DNA of 64,000 nucleotides from Murimonas intestini (GTDB lineage: Bacteria; Bacillota; Clostridia; Lachnospirales; Lachnospiraceae). The notes below the pieces were generated by a model. The model was given only the letters and a program-made list of their open reading frames with translations. It did no database searches and was not told the origin of the DNA. The stretch lies in NCBI GenBank assembly GCA_003148945.1, contig QGGY01000004.1, positions 124,001 through 188,000 of the forward strand. The letters are read 5' to 3'. Positions 9,434 to 17,181 of the stretch are shown one piece after another (position 1 is the stretch's first letter; the number at the start of each line of letters is the position of its first letter). Both the position numbers and the translations under genes were made by a program.

Positions 9434-9888
9434 AAAAGCTCCTCCTCATTTAATACTACTACCAGTTTCGTGATCAAATCATCTAACAGCTCATAACACT
9501 CGCCGTAATCTGCAAGGCCTTTGCCCAGCGGATTGGGGATATCTCCCCTCTCCTTTATGTATTCAGTAAGCAAATATACATTTACCGCCCTGTCATACTC
9601 TTCGTATATCTTTATCTTTTCAGACTCTTCCATAACCAGAACAAGGATCCTCTCACCGAAATCTCCCTGCTCCAGCTGGCCGGACATATGTCCTTTCACA
9701 TTGATCCCCTTTGCAGCCAGGACCGCCTCAGCCTTCTGGTTGACCGGTTCAGGAAACAATACTACTAATCCCTTTGATTCGATGACCAGCTCATCCAGCA
9801 AAAACTTTTTTTTCAGTACTGCTTCAGCCATAGGGCCCCGGCAGGTATCGCTGTTACTTACGAATATTAATTTGTCATACCGCTTCAT
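9427..9888 (-). CDS. Low-molecular-weight phosphatase-like protein lacking the catalytic Cys
   Basis: A 153-residue protein of the low-molecular-weight protein tyrosine phosphatase fold. The family active-site loop C-X5-R near the N terminus appears here as SNSDTCRGPMAEA. Position 11, where the nucleophilic Cys should be, is Ser, while Arg17 of the loop is kept. The later general-acid region reads DIPNPLGKG. By family knowledge a Ser there abolishes phosphatase chemistry, so it may be a pseudo-enzyme that binds phosphoproteins or has another role. It sits between sua5 and rpiB in a tight operon. Confidence 0.75.
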   Translation of the reverse strand: MKRYDKLIFVSNSDTCRGPMAEAVLKKKFLLDELVIESKGLVVLFPEPVNQKAEAVLAAKGINVKGHMSGQLEQGDFGERILVLVMEESEKIKIYEEYDRAVNVYLLTEYIKERGDIPNPLGKGLADYGECYELLDDLITKLVVVLNEEELLC

Positions 9889-9903
9889 TTTCCAGCCTGC
9901 TCC

Positions 9904-10950
9904 TTATACCTTCATGATCTGATGCCCTGCAGCCTTTATCAGCCGGTTCATGATAGCCTCACCCATCTTTGGAGTGTCAAAAGCCTCCGAATAGATTTGT
10001 GAAACCTCCAGTTCATCAAATTCCCTTAAAATCCCATACAGATGCTGTGCAATCGTAATCTCAGAACTCCTCGTTCCGGCCGATTTGACGATGCCCGTCT
10101 TATACCTTTCCACTGTCTCTTCTGTGCAGATGATTCCTACTGTTCTTCCGTCTGCCTGCGCTTCCTCCGCCAGCCGGCTGATCCTGTTAATGACTTTTTC
10201 GGGATCCCCCTCTACTATCACAAGATCTGCCTTCGGAGCATAGTGCTTGTACTTCATTCCGGGTGCTTTTGGCCTTGCCTTACTGTCAGCGCTTAAAAGC
10301 GCCGCGTCCATTTTCACCGGCCCTATCACATCTTCGATCATCTGCTGGCTGATATACCCCGGCCTGAGTATCACCGGCTCATCCACACTCATATCCACGA
10401 TCGTGGACTCCAGCCCGATTCCCACGCTGCCCCCGTCTACGATCATATCAATCTTTCCGCTCAGATCCTCTATGACATGGGCTGCCTCAGTGGGACTTGG
10501 CCTGCCCGAAGTATTGGCGCTTGGAGCCGCCACATACCCGCCCCCGGCCTTTATGACTTTCCTGGCAATCTCATGCCCTGGAAAACGCACAGCTACCGTG
10601 TCAAGCCCTCCTGTTGTTGAATAAGGCACTTTCTCATTCTTCTTAAATATCATGGTAAGAGGCCCCGGCCAGAATGCCTCTGCCAGCAGCTCTGCCCTCC
10701 CGGAAACTTCCTCTGTGATTCCATACAGGTCTTCTATCGCTGCAATATGTACGATCAGAGGATTGTCAGACGGCCGGCCCTTAGCCGCATATATCCTGGC
10801 TGATGCCTCCGCATCAAGAGCATTGCCCCCCAGGCCATATACGGTTTCTGTTGGAAATGCAACAAGACCGCCCCTCTTCAGGATATCCCCGGCCCTTTTT
10901 ATGTCTTCCTCTTCAGTCTCAGGCCGAATGACCACGATGCTTGTTTCCAT
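9904..10950 (-). CDS. L-threonylcarbamoyladenylate synthase (Sua5)
   Basis: Makes threonylcarbamoyl-AMP from threonine, bicarbonate and ATP for the t6A37 tRNA modification. The 348-residue form has an N-terminal YrdC/Sua5 domain (GGLVAFPTETVYGLGGNA, then KGRPSDNPLIVHI and SANTSGRPSPTEAAHV) and a C-terminal Sua5 domain from about residue 215. It is thus of the long Bacillus YwlC type. I start at ATG 10950, which has GTGAGGAAAACT upstream; the open frame to 11022 crosses a GGACACGC/GCGTGTCC hairpin and has no site. It heads the sua5-phosphatase-rpiB operon. Confidence 0.93.
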   Translation of the reverse strand: METSIVVIRPETEEEDIKRAGDILKRGGLVAFPTETVYGLGGNALDAEASARIYAAKGRPSDNPLIVHIAAIEDLYGITEEVSGRAELLAEAFWPGPLTMIFKKNEKVPYSTTGGLDTVAVRFPGHEIARKVIKAGGGYVAAPSANTSGRPSPTEAAHVIEDLSGKIDMIVDGGSVGIGLESTIVDMSVDEPVILRPGYISQQMIEDVIGPVKMDAALLSADSKARPKAPGMKYKHYAPKADLVIVEGDPEKVINRISRLAEEAQADGRTVGIICTEETVERYKTGIVKSAGTRSSEITIAQHLYGILREFDELEVSQIYSEAFDTPKMGEAIMNRLIKAAGHQIMKV

Positions 10951-11134
10951 AGTTTTCCTCACTCTTCCTTCATTATTTATTTCCGCGGGCAACGAGCTGA
11001 GCGGACACGCTGGCGTGTCCATTAGGCGGCTGCCGTCTTCACAGATTATAACTGCCCATTTAGAGTTATTATACCACCAGAGATTTAAAAGGGCAATTGA
11101 GAATTTTTTATCCGTGATACGCAGGAAGGCAGCA

Positions 11135-11195
11135 GTTACTATTCACACGTCACCGTCCCGCGAAGCGTGTTACTGGTCACGGAGTAAACAGTAAC
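11135..11195 (+). repeat. Palindromic element A4 (61 bp) with perfect 8-bp target duplication
   Basis: An internally shortened family A copy. It begins GTTACTATTCACACG, runs through CGTCACCGTCCCGCGA, then directly into AGCGTGTTACTGGTCAC and ends AAACAGTAAC. The two central hairpins of the full copies are missing. Perfect 8-bp direct repeats AGGCAGCA flank it (11127-11134 and 11196-11203), the hallmark of transposition. It lies between the start of sua5 and the end of the lipoprotein gene, about 45 bases from that stop codon. Confidence 0.9.
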
Positions 11196-11240
11196 AGGCA
11201 GCATACTGCCGGTTCCGTTCCCGGTGTATGCCGCCTCTCT

Positions 11241-12728
11241 CTAAAAAGCCTGGTCCAGCTTACTGATATTCAGGCCGATAACCTTCTGCGTCTCTCTATC
11301 TACTGTTATATCCACTGAATTCATATAGTTGTCCGAATCACTATAGTAATACAGCGAGATCCAGGAATCCTCCTCATAATCATATACGTCCTGGGGATTG
11401 CCATAGGCCTCCAGCACTTCATCCAACCCGGAACCCAGCTTTATTCCTTGGGGAAATACTATTTTTACCCCGCCCGGCTCCCCTGACCAATTGTTTGTCT
11501 GGAGCCCTCCGATCTCGCAGTCCTTCAGCGCCAGGGGACCATCTGTCCTGTTCAGGAAAAATACTGAGAGTTCCGTGCCTCCTGGCTCCAGCATGAACCC
11601 ATATTCATATTGTCCCTTGTTTATCACATATTCAGAATCCATATAATCTCCATATGTATACCCCATGGCTTCCAGCTCCGACACCTTAAATGGAAGCTCC
11701 ATCCTTCTGCCATTAAATGAGACCTCATATGTCTGCCACCCTGTTCTCCCTTCCGTTGGCGGCGGAGCTGTCTCAATAGAGGACTGGCCGCCCCACTCTT
11801 TTTCAGTCTGAGCCCCCTCCTCTGATCCTTCAGTCTCCGGCCAGGTACCGCCTCCCAGGATCCTCTCCAGGTCGCTCACCCCTAATTCATTTGACCTTGT
11901 CTCCTCAACAGCCTTTTTGGCCTGGCTTGGAATAATAATCTCCTCAACATCATTAAAACTGTGATATGTAATGATAAGCTTTAAATCATCCAAGGAAGCT
12001 TCATCAGTCACACCTGCTATATAAGCCTGCATCGTCTTAGTCAGATCGATCTCCATAAGCGCCGGAAGCCGGGTCTTCTCATAGATACATATCCTTACAG
12101 GAATCTTTGCCTCGCCAAATTCCACCTCCCCTGTCATGCCTCCCACTCTGTCAGCGGCATTTCCTGCACTGTTCAGGATATCCAGCAGTTTATCAGCATC
12201 GAAGGTTCCTTTTAACTCATAGCATTTCTGGTCATTGACAACAGACTTGTCCTCAGACAGCAGAAATGCACCTTCATCCCCGGCCAGGTCCTTAAATGCC
12301 GTGATCCCCGCCCCAGTGTTTTCTGATTCTACACTCTCTTTCACCCACTGTTCATTCACATTTGTATATGACACGTACCCGTCATTTTCTTTTATGGTAT
12401 AGTTCTCTATGTCAACAGAGAGATTCACTCCCACCATGGAAATACCAACGCTGCCTCCCATATAGACAGCCGACGGCTCCTTAGTCGACTCAATGTCCAT
12501 ATCCACATTGACGCCTATTGTGGATGTCTGTCCCTCCATGATCTCCCCGGTAACCTCCATCTCCACCAGCATATTGGCAGCATATGATCCAACACTGGCC
12601 ATGTTCTCTGATACCTCCTGTAAAAGGCCCGCGGGTGTGGGCGGCTCCTGGCATCCTGACATGGCCAGCATGCCCATGCACAGCAGAGCCGCTGCTTTTA
12701 CAGGTCCGGACTTTAATATTCTTTTCAT
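11241..12728 (-). CDS. DUF6612-like lipoprotein, paralogue 1
   Basis: A 495-residue predicted lipoprotein. The signal peptide is basic (MKRILK), then hydrophobic, ending in the lipobox MSGC, so Cys would be lipidated. The first half, from AGLLQEVSENMASVGSYAANM, resembles the LppX/LprG-like or DUF6612 fold of secreted lipid-binding-type proteins. The C-terminal part (about 335-495) is a separate domain with WQTYEVSFNGRRMELP and EVLEAYGNPQDVYDYEED. I start at ATG 12728 after AAAAGGAGAAAATAGT. A paralogue at 18337-19764 matches over its whole length. The ligand is unknown. Confidence 0.75.
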   Translation of the reverse strand: MKRILKSGPVKAAALLCMGMLAMSGCQEPPTPAGLLQEVSENMASVGSYAANMLVEMEVTGEIMEGQTSTIGVNVDMDIESTKEPSAVYMGGSVGISMVGVNLSVDIENYTIKENDGYVSYTNVNEQWVKESVESENTGAGITAFKDLAGDEGAFLLSEDKSVVNDQKCYELKGTFDADKLLDILNSAGNAADRVGGMTGEVEFGEAKIPVRICIYEKTRLPALMEIDLTKTMQAYIAGVTDEASLDDLKLIITYHSFNDVEEIIIPSQAKKAVEETRSNELGVSDLERILGGGTWPETEGSEEGAQTEKEWGGQSSIETAPPPTEGRTGWQTYEVSFNGRRMELPFKVSELEAMGYTYGDYMDSEYVINKGQYEYGFMLEPGGTELSVFFLNRTDGPLALKDCEIGGLQTNNWSGEPGGVKIVFPQGIKLGSGLDEVLEAYGNPQDVYDYEEDSWISLYYYSDSDNYMNSVDITVDRETQKVIGLNISKLDQAF

Positions 12729-12806
12729 ACTATTTTCTCCTTTTGTTATATTCCAAACCACTATTAACTAATGCAGTATTCTCTTTTAACCAAGTCCTTT
12801 ACCTTC

Positions 12807-12835
12807 ATATTACCAGATACTTCCCGCCAGTACAA
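12807..12835 (-). promoter_or_regulatory. Promoter of lipoprotein paralogue 1
   Basis: On the minus strand TTGTAC (12830-12835) and TAATAT (12807-12812) are 17 bases apart. The core shares CTTGTACTG at the -35 and TATCTG just before the -10 with the promoter of the paralogue at 19816-19844. This suggests both genes keep the same regulation after duplication. Confidence 0.6.
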
Positions 12836-12873
12836 GCTAATAACAGATAATCTGCTGCACCTGTTATCTTATT

Positions 12874-13016
12874 GTTACTGTTCACACACCACTATTCCGC
12901 GAGGTGTTTTCGTGCGAAATACGCACGAAAATCCCGAGTTTTGCAGCGCGAAACGGCGTTTTTTGCCGTTTCTGTGCATCGCGGAGCGTGTTACTGGTCA
13001 CGGAGTGAACAGTAAC
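12874..13016 (+). repeat. Palindromic element A2 (143 bp, full copy)
   Basis: The clearest full copy. It begins GTTACTGTTCAC and ends GTGAACAGTAAC. Inside are hairpin 1 (TTTTCGTGC/GCACGAAAA), hairpin 2 (GAAACGGC/GCCGTTTC), an enclosing CCGCGA/TCGCGG pair and a terminal hairpin GTTACTGGTCAC-GGA-GTGAACAGTAAC. Perfect 8-bp flanks ATCTTATT occur at 12866-12873 and 13017-13024. A2 plus the next short copy and a promoter account for all of the 341-base gap 12729-13069; no gene is seen there. Confidence 0.9.
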
Positions 13017-13024
13017 ATCTTATT

Positions 13025-13066
13025 GTTACTGTCCCCCCCGCGGGACGGTGACGTATGAATAGTAAC
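13025..13066 (-). repeat. Short element A2b abutting the amidase stop codon
   Basis: A 42-bp copy in tandem with A2. On the minus strand it begins GTTACTATTCATACGTC and ends GACAGTAAC, matching the left module of the copy at 17033. Its flanks are ATCTTATT (13017-13024, shared with A2) and ATCTTACT (13067-13074), a 7 of 8 match. The right flank contains the stop codon of the amidase gene (13070-13072). Confidence 0.75.
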
Positions 13067-13069
13067 ATC

Positions 13070-13846
13070 TTACTTCCTCCCTTCCAGCGCCTTAAGGACA
13101 CCCTCACCCACTGCCTGGGCAACCTTACTCTGATATTCCTCTGTTATCAGCTTGGACGCCTCCTCAGAATTTGACAAAAAGCCGCACTCTACAATAACAG
13201 TGGGGCTTTTTGTCTTCTTCAGCAGATAATATGTATCATTTGCTTTCATCTCCCTGGCACGGTCCACTTCCAGAACTGTATTCAGGGACTCCTGTATGCA
13301 GGATGCAATGGCTTCCCCTTCAGTGGAATGGGTATAGTAAAATACCTGAGGCCCATGCACGCTCTCTGAAGTATAGCTGTTTTGATGGATGCTGACTGTA
13401 AAAGCCGCACCTGAAGCGTCGATCAGTTCACATCTCTTCTTCATATCCTGCTGTTTCTTATTGGCAGCTCCTGCTTCATAGAGTCCTTCCTGTGTCTCCC
13501 TTGTCATCACCACTTTGATCCCTTTTTCTGTCAGGTAATCTTTAAGCTTATGGGCAATTGCCAGATTCACATCTTTTTCCAGGGCGCTGTTGATGCCCAC
13601 CTTTCCCGGGTCGTCTCCCCCATGTCCCGCATCCACAGCAATAACTGTCTGGGAAGGATCCGCCGCAGCTTTCGCGTCCTCTCCGCTCTGCGCCGCCCCC
13701 GACGATACGGCTTTCGTATCCTTTCCTCCAAGGCTCCCCTCCCTTAATTTCGTGACACCCACAGTAGCCAGCAGAGCCACGGCCAGAATCATCAGCAGCC
13801 CCATACAAGTCTCCAGGCTGAGCCTGTTCAATGCTTTATCCACCAT
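13070..13846 (-). CDS. N-acetylmuramoyl-L-alanine amidase (Amidase_3), membrane-anchored
   Basis: Cleaves the bond between MurNAc and the stem peptide of peptidoglycan. Residues 14-31 form one membrane anchor, followed by a low-complexity linker to about 65 and an Amidase_3 domain. The zinc ligands and catalytic Glu are visible: His75 (DAGHGG), Glu90 (SALEKDVN), His154 (SIHQNSY) and Glu220 (VECGFLSN). At 258 residues with an anchor it resembles the sporulation cortex amidase CwlD, though a vegetative role is possible. GAGGGTG precedes the ATG. A small exported peptide gene lies 60 bases upstream on the same strand. Confidence 0.9.
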   Translation of the reverse strand: MVDKALNRLSLETCMGLLMILAVALLATVGVTKLREGSLGGKDTKAVSSGAAQSGEDAKAAADPSQTVIAVDAGHGGDDPGKVGINSALEKDVNLAIAHKLKDYLTEKGIKVVMTRETQEGLYEAGAANKKQQDMKKRCELIDASGAAFTVSIHQNSYTSESVHGPQVFYYTHSTEGEAIASCIQESLNTVLEVDRAREMKANDTYYLLKKTKSPTVIVECGFLSNSEEASKLITEEYQSKVAQAVGEGVLKALEGRK

Positions 13847-13906
13847 TACTTTTCACCCTCAAGTATGCTTTCATGAAAGTATATGCGAAAGAGGGCGGAG
13901 CGCATA

Positions 13907-14077
13907 CTAAATTTCTTCGGACTCTTTATCTTCTTCATCAAGTTCTTGAACCTGTGCGGTATCTGTTCCCGAAAGAGCTTCAAGCATCTTGGCCATCTCA
14001 TTTTGGACTATAGGACCTGAACCCAGGGACAGGCAAACTATTAAGGTGAGAAATAATTTATATATTTTTTCTTTCAT
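13907..14077 (-). CDS. Small exported peptide, 56 residues
   Basis: A short gene with a perfect GGAGG seven bases before ATG 14077. The product starts MKEKIYKLFLTLIVCLSLGS, a basic start and a hydrophobic core typical of a signal peptide. It continues with GPIVQNEMAKMLEALSGTD and ends in a strongly acidic tail (ELDEEDKESEEI). I do not recognise a family. It lacks the ring Cys of agr-type autoinducer precursors. It lies between a small membrane protein and the amidase, all on one strand. A stem (AGTATGCG with CGCATATACT, 13878-13909) follows directly. It could be a signal peptide precursor, a small secreted regulator or an envelope micro-protein. Confidence 0.6.
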   Translation of the reverse strand: MKEKIYKLFLTLIVCLSLGSGPIVQNEMAKMLEALSGTDTAQVQELDEEDKESEEI

Positions 14078-14223
14078 TCATATTCCTCCAATTCAAGCTC
14101 TGCTTCACTCTCGTAACAATTATGCAGCTTATACCTGCTGCTTATTTGCATACAAAAAGAAAGCCATTGTTTGATTTTAAAAATGGCTCCAGAGCATTTG
14201 CAATGATTTGAACAGGAATTAAT

Positions 14224-14631
14224 TTAATTATCCAGACGTACCTTCTGATCAACTAGTGTCCAGTCATCAGGCAATAATATAAATAAGGGTAAAAAGAGAA
14301 AAACTATGATAAGAAAAAAAGACAGGCTGATTACTTTTGGAACAGCTGCGGTTATGAGTATTGGGAATATACTCTTTGCTATAGTATTATTATCAGATTT
14401 ATTTTTGTTTAGAAATAAAGTATTAAGACAGGCTGTATTATCACCATCCTCATTGGTCATAACACTTTCTGAAATTACCTGCGTCTCAATTGCAGCTGTA
14501 TTATCCAACAATTCATAAAGATTATAAGTCCCGCAAAAGAACACATTCATAGTTAAGCATATGGCAAAAAGAAGCATACAGAAAGAAACCCTAATTTGAG
14601 ACAGATAATGTTTCTTATTATTTATTTCCAT
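14224..14631 (-). CDS. Small two-pass membrane protein of unknown function
   Basis: A 135-residue product with two hydrophobic segments (SFCMLLFAICLTMNVFF near the start, and a run from SFFLIIVFLFLPLFILL near the end). Between them is an 80-residue loop containing FFCGTYNLYELLDN. No family is recognised. I start at ATG 14631 after GAAGGGACTTGTA; the frame is open to 14739, but the extra part has no ribosome site. It is AT-rich compared with its neighbours. It is followed after about 145 bases by the exported peptide gene, so the two could form a unit; that link is inferred from position only. Confidence 0.5.
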   Translation of the reverse strand: MEINNKKHYLSQIRVSFCMLLFAICLTMNVFFCGTYNLYELLDNTAAIETQVISESVMTNEDGDNTACLNTLFLNKNKSDNNTIAKSIFPILITAAVPKVISLSFFLIIVFLFLPLFILLPDDWTLVDQKVRLDN

Positions 14632-14753
14632 TACAAGTCCCTTCCTGGCTGCCTCTCCAGCCACTGTGATCAGCTTAAGCTGCATTTGTCTGAAAATTCC
14701 GACCGGGCGCTTTTGCTCCTCTCGAGCAGCTGCGCACAAACGCTTCTAAGCGC

Positions 14754-14796
14754 CGGCCTTCAAAAGCCAGATTTCTGATCTAACTTTTGAAGGCCG
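14754..14796. terminator. Stem-loop below rhaD
   Basis: CGGCCTTCAAAAG (14754-14766) pairs perfectly with CTTTTGAAGGCCG (14784-14796) around a 17-base loop. Four Ts follow on the plus strand, none on the minus strand. It begins seven bases past the rhaD stop codon, so it probably ends or stabilises the rhaD transcript even though the T run is on the other side. Confidence 0.55.
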
Positions 14797-14803
14797 TTTT
14801 ACT

Positions 14804-15634
14804 TTACTGTTTTTCATAAAGAAATTTCTCCGGCAGGCTGATATGGAAGCCTTCTGCCAGGTTTCTGAAGTTATCCGGTGTGATAGTCTGGGTCTTTACC
14901 GGACTCATGGAAAGGACCTTGATGAGAATCTCAGCTGATTTCTCAATGGTGTGCATAAGGCCGAAGGTCAGGTCAAAATCTTCCCCTGAACAGAACATAC
15001 CGTGGTGGGCCCATATTGCAGCATTGTAAGTTTCCATCATCCTGCTGGTCGCAACTGCTATGTCCCTTCCGCCCGGTACCATCCACCCGATCACGCCGAC
15101 ACCCTCAGGAAAGACTACAGGACATTCTGTGGCCATCTCCCAGAGCTCCCTTGTGAATACTTCATCGCTGAGGGGCAGTACAAATGTCAGCGCTATGGTA
15201 TTTGTAGTGTGGGCATGATAGATGACTCTGTGCTTTCCTCCTGTCACCCGTTTTTTTACTTCGTGGTTCATTAAATGGGTGGGGAGTTCACTTGTAGGAC
15301 GTCCTCCCTCTACCAGTCCCCAGCGGATGCGGTAGTTCTCTCCTGACTCGTCCAGTTCTATGATCGCCAGGCATGCTTCCGGGTCAACTATGATATTCCT
15401 GAAATACTTGCCGCTGCCGGTTACCAGAAAGAATTCCCCGGCCAGACCTGGTACACTTGTCCCGATAGGCATCCAGTCCCCGGCTGCATTCAGTCTGGGC
15501 CTGATATCCTCCACCTCTGCCTCCCTGAGCCTGTATGACAGATTTCCCCCGTTTCTTTCATGCCATCCCTGATGATAGCCGTCATCCGCCATTTTTATAA
15601 ATCCCCTCATGAATTTCGAATCTAAGATCCTCAT
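14804..15634 (-). CDS. rhaD: Rhamnulose-1-phosphate aldolase
   Basis: Splits L-rhamnulose-1-phosphate into dihydroxyacetone phosphate and L-lactaldehyde; this enzyme class can also act on fuculose-1-phosphate. The 276 residues match RhaD length. Visible features are the phosphate loop GGNLS (29-33), catalytic Glu116 in TSELPTH and zinc ligands His140 and His142 (YHAH) and His211 (WAHHG). Its own promoter is at 15732-15759. It stands alone, without rhaA or rhaB nearby, so it may serve the fucose isomerase in this window or a rhamnose set elsewhere. Confidence 0.94.
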   Translation of the reverse strand: MRILDSKFMRGFIKMADDGYHQGWHERNGGNLSYRLREAEVEDIRPRLNAAGDWMPIGTSVPGLAGEFFLVTGSGKYFRNIIVDPEACLAIIELDESGENYRIRWGLVEGGRPTSELPTHLMNHEVKKRVTGGKHRVIYHAHTTNTIALTFVLPLSDEVFTRELWEMATECPVVFPEGVGVIGWMVPGGRDIAVATSRMMETYNAAIWAHHGMFCSGEDFDLTFGLMHTIEKSAEILIKVLSMSPVKTQTITPDNFRNLAEGFHISLPEKFLYEKQ

Positions 15635-15731
15635 ATCTATTCTCCTTCCGTGTAAGCCATCTTTGTTTTATGAACTATTTTCTTGTATTTTTGTTGTTTT
15701 TATGTTGCATTTATTTGTTTTTCTTGGTTTT

Positions 15732-15759
15732 ATTATACTTCTTCTCACAAAAAACTCAA
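15732..15759 (-). promoter_or_regulatory. rhaD promoter
   Basis: On the minus strand TTGAGT (15754-15759) and a perfect TATAAT (15732-15737) are 16 bases apart, about 100 bases before the rhaD start. The intervening leader is very AT-rich. The gene upstream (aldo/keto reductase) is on the same strand, so rhaD has an independent start. Confidence 0.7.
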
Positions 15760-15823
15760 GATACATAGTAAACAAAGATTTTAGATTTCTGAGGAATCTT
15801 TTATTCGGATTGACTGAGGGCTG

Positions 15824-16939
15824 CTATTTATCAAATAATTCAGACACCTGTTTCATATAGTCAATAATAGTCAGATGCTGGGGACAGTGGCTCTCGCACT
15901 GGCCGCATTCTACACAGTCGCCTGCCAGACCGCTCTTTCCCTCATGATTCTTATAGTAGAATACAGAGTTCGACTGGTCGCCAAACTGCTTATATGCATT
16001 ATACAGTGCAAAATACTTTGGTATTGGGATTTCTTTTGGACATCCTTCAACGCAGTACTGACACCCGGTACATGGAATAGCTATACTGCTGTTAATGATT
16101 TCCGTCACTTTCTGTATTATTCCCATCTCTTCTTCATTCAATGGCACAAAGCCGGCCATATATGAGGTATTGTCCAGAAGCTGGTCATAGTTGGACATAC
16201 CTGAGAGGACCATCATGACATCAGGCTGGCTGGCAGCAAACCTGACAGCCCAGGATGCGGGTGATGCATCAGGCGCATAAAACTTCATGAGCTCCTCTGC
16301 CGCCTCAGGCACCGCCGCCAGCGTCCCCCCTTTTACGGGTTCCATGACGATCACGGGTTTCCCATGCTTTTTACACACTTCATAACACTCTCTTGACTGA
16401 ATATTTACACTGTCCCAGTCCAGATAGTTCAGCTGCAGCTGGACAAATTCTGTCTCCGGGTGCGCCTCCAGGATCTCATCCAGAAGTACGGCATTATCAT
16501 GATAGGAAAATCCTATTTTTCTGATCCTGCCCTCTTCCTTTTTCTTACTGATGAAGCCAAATGCATCCAGCTTCTCTACCATCCTGTAGTTAGCGTCATT
16601 CAGACAGTGCAGCAGATAATAGTCAAAATAATCCACTCCGCACTTTTCCAGCTGCTCCCCAAAGATCCGCTCCATGGCTTCTTCCTCTGTGATCATTGCC
16701 ATGGGCAGCTTTGTAGCCAGTGTATAGCTGTCTCTTGGATGGCGTTTTACAAGCGCCTCCCTCACCGCCGTTTCACTGGCATAATCATGATACATATATG
16801 CCGTATCAAAATAAGTAAAACCTTTCTCCAGAAAGGTGTCCGTCATCCTGCACATCTGTTCCAGATCAATGCTTTTCTGATCTTCCGGATCTGTCAGCGG
16901 CAGTCTCATGCATCCAAAACCTAATTTCTTTTGTTCCAT
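15824..16939 (-). CDS. Aldo/keto reductase fused to a ferredoxin domain
   Basis: A 371-residue oxidoreductase. Residues 1-270 form an AKR barrel with the catalytic tetrad Asp45, Tyr50, Lys77 and His111 (FDTAYMY, ATKLP, LLHCLND). The C terminus carries two four-Cys sets, Cys290/293/296/300 (CTGCQYCVEGCP) and Cys342/345/348/352 (CVECGQCESHCP), each able to hold a 4Fe-4S cluster. This is a common Clostridial fusion whose substrates are mostly undefined. Lactaldehyde reduction would fit the next gene, rhaD, but that is inference. Confidence 0.88.
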   Translation of the reverse strand: MEQKKLGFGCMRLPLTDPEDQKSIDLEQMCRMTDTFLEKGFTYFDTAYMYHDYASETAVREALVKRHPRDSYTLATKLPMAMITEEEAMERIFGEQLEKCGVDYFDYYLLHCLNDANYRMVEKLDAFGFISKKKEEGRIRKIGFSYHDNAVLLDEILEAHPETEFVQLQLNYLDWDSVNIQSRECYEVCKKHGKPVIVMEPVKGGTLAAVPEAAEELMKFYAPDASPASWAVRFAASQPDVMMVLSGMSNYDQLLDNTSYMAGFVPLNEEEMGIIQKVTEIINSSIAIPCTGCQYCVEGCPKEIPIPKYFALYNAYKQFGDQSNSVFYYKNHEGKSGLAGDCVECGQCESHCPQHLTIIDYMKQVSELFDK

Positions 16940-17032
16940 TTCTGATTCCCCCTTTTTCTAACAGTATTATAGTTCATTGTATAAACAAATAAAACGTATT
17001 ATCGTGACATCTTTTTGTAGTATCTTGTTATC

Positions 17033-17175
17033 GTTACTATTCATACGTCACCGTCCCGCGAGGTGTTTTCGTGCATATTTTGCACGAAAATCCCGAGGGC
17101 TGCAGCGCGAAACGGCGCTTTTGGCCGTTTCTGTGCATCGCAAAGCGTGTTACTGGTCACGGAGTGAACAGTATC
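17033..17175 (+). repeat. Palindromic element A3 (143 bp, full copy) at the esterase stop codon
   Basis: It begins GTTACTATTCATACGTCACC and ends GGAGTGAACAGTATC, with GTATC in place of the usual GTAAC. Hairpin 1 (TTTTCGTGC/GCACGAAAA) and hairpin 2 (GAAACGGC/GCCGTTTC) match A2. Perfect 8-bp flanks TTGTTATC lie at 17025-17032 and 17176-17183; the identity extends to 12 bases (TATCTTGTTATC) because of the altered end. The right flank overlaps the esterase stop codon (17182-17184). Confidence 0.9.
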
Positions 17176-17181
17176 TTGTTA

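Noticed and set aside
10951-11022. N-terminal extension of Sua5
   Set aside because: It has no ribosome site, crosses a GGACACGC/GCGTGTCC hairpin, and the family start is at 10950.
13907-14077. Cyclic lactone (agr-type) autoinducer precursor
   Set aside because: Size and signal-like start fit, but there is no Cys in the processed part and no AgrB/AgrC gene nearby.
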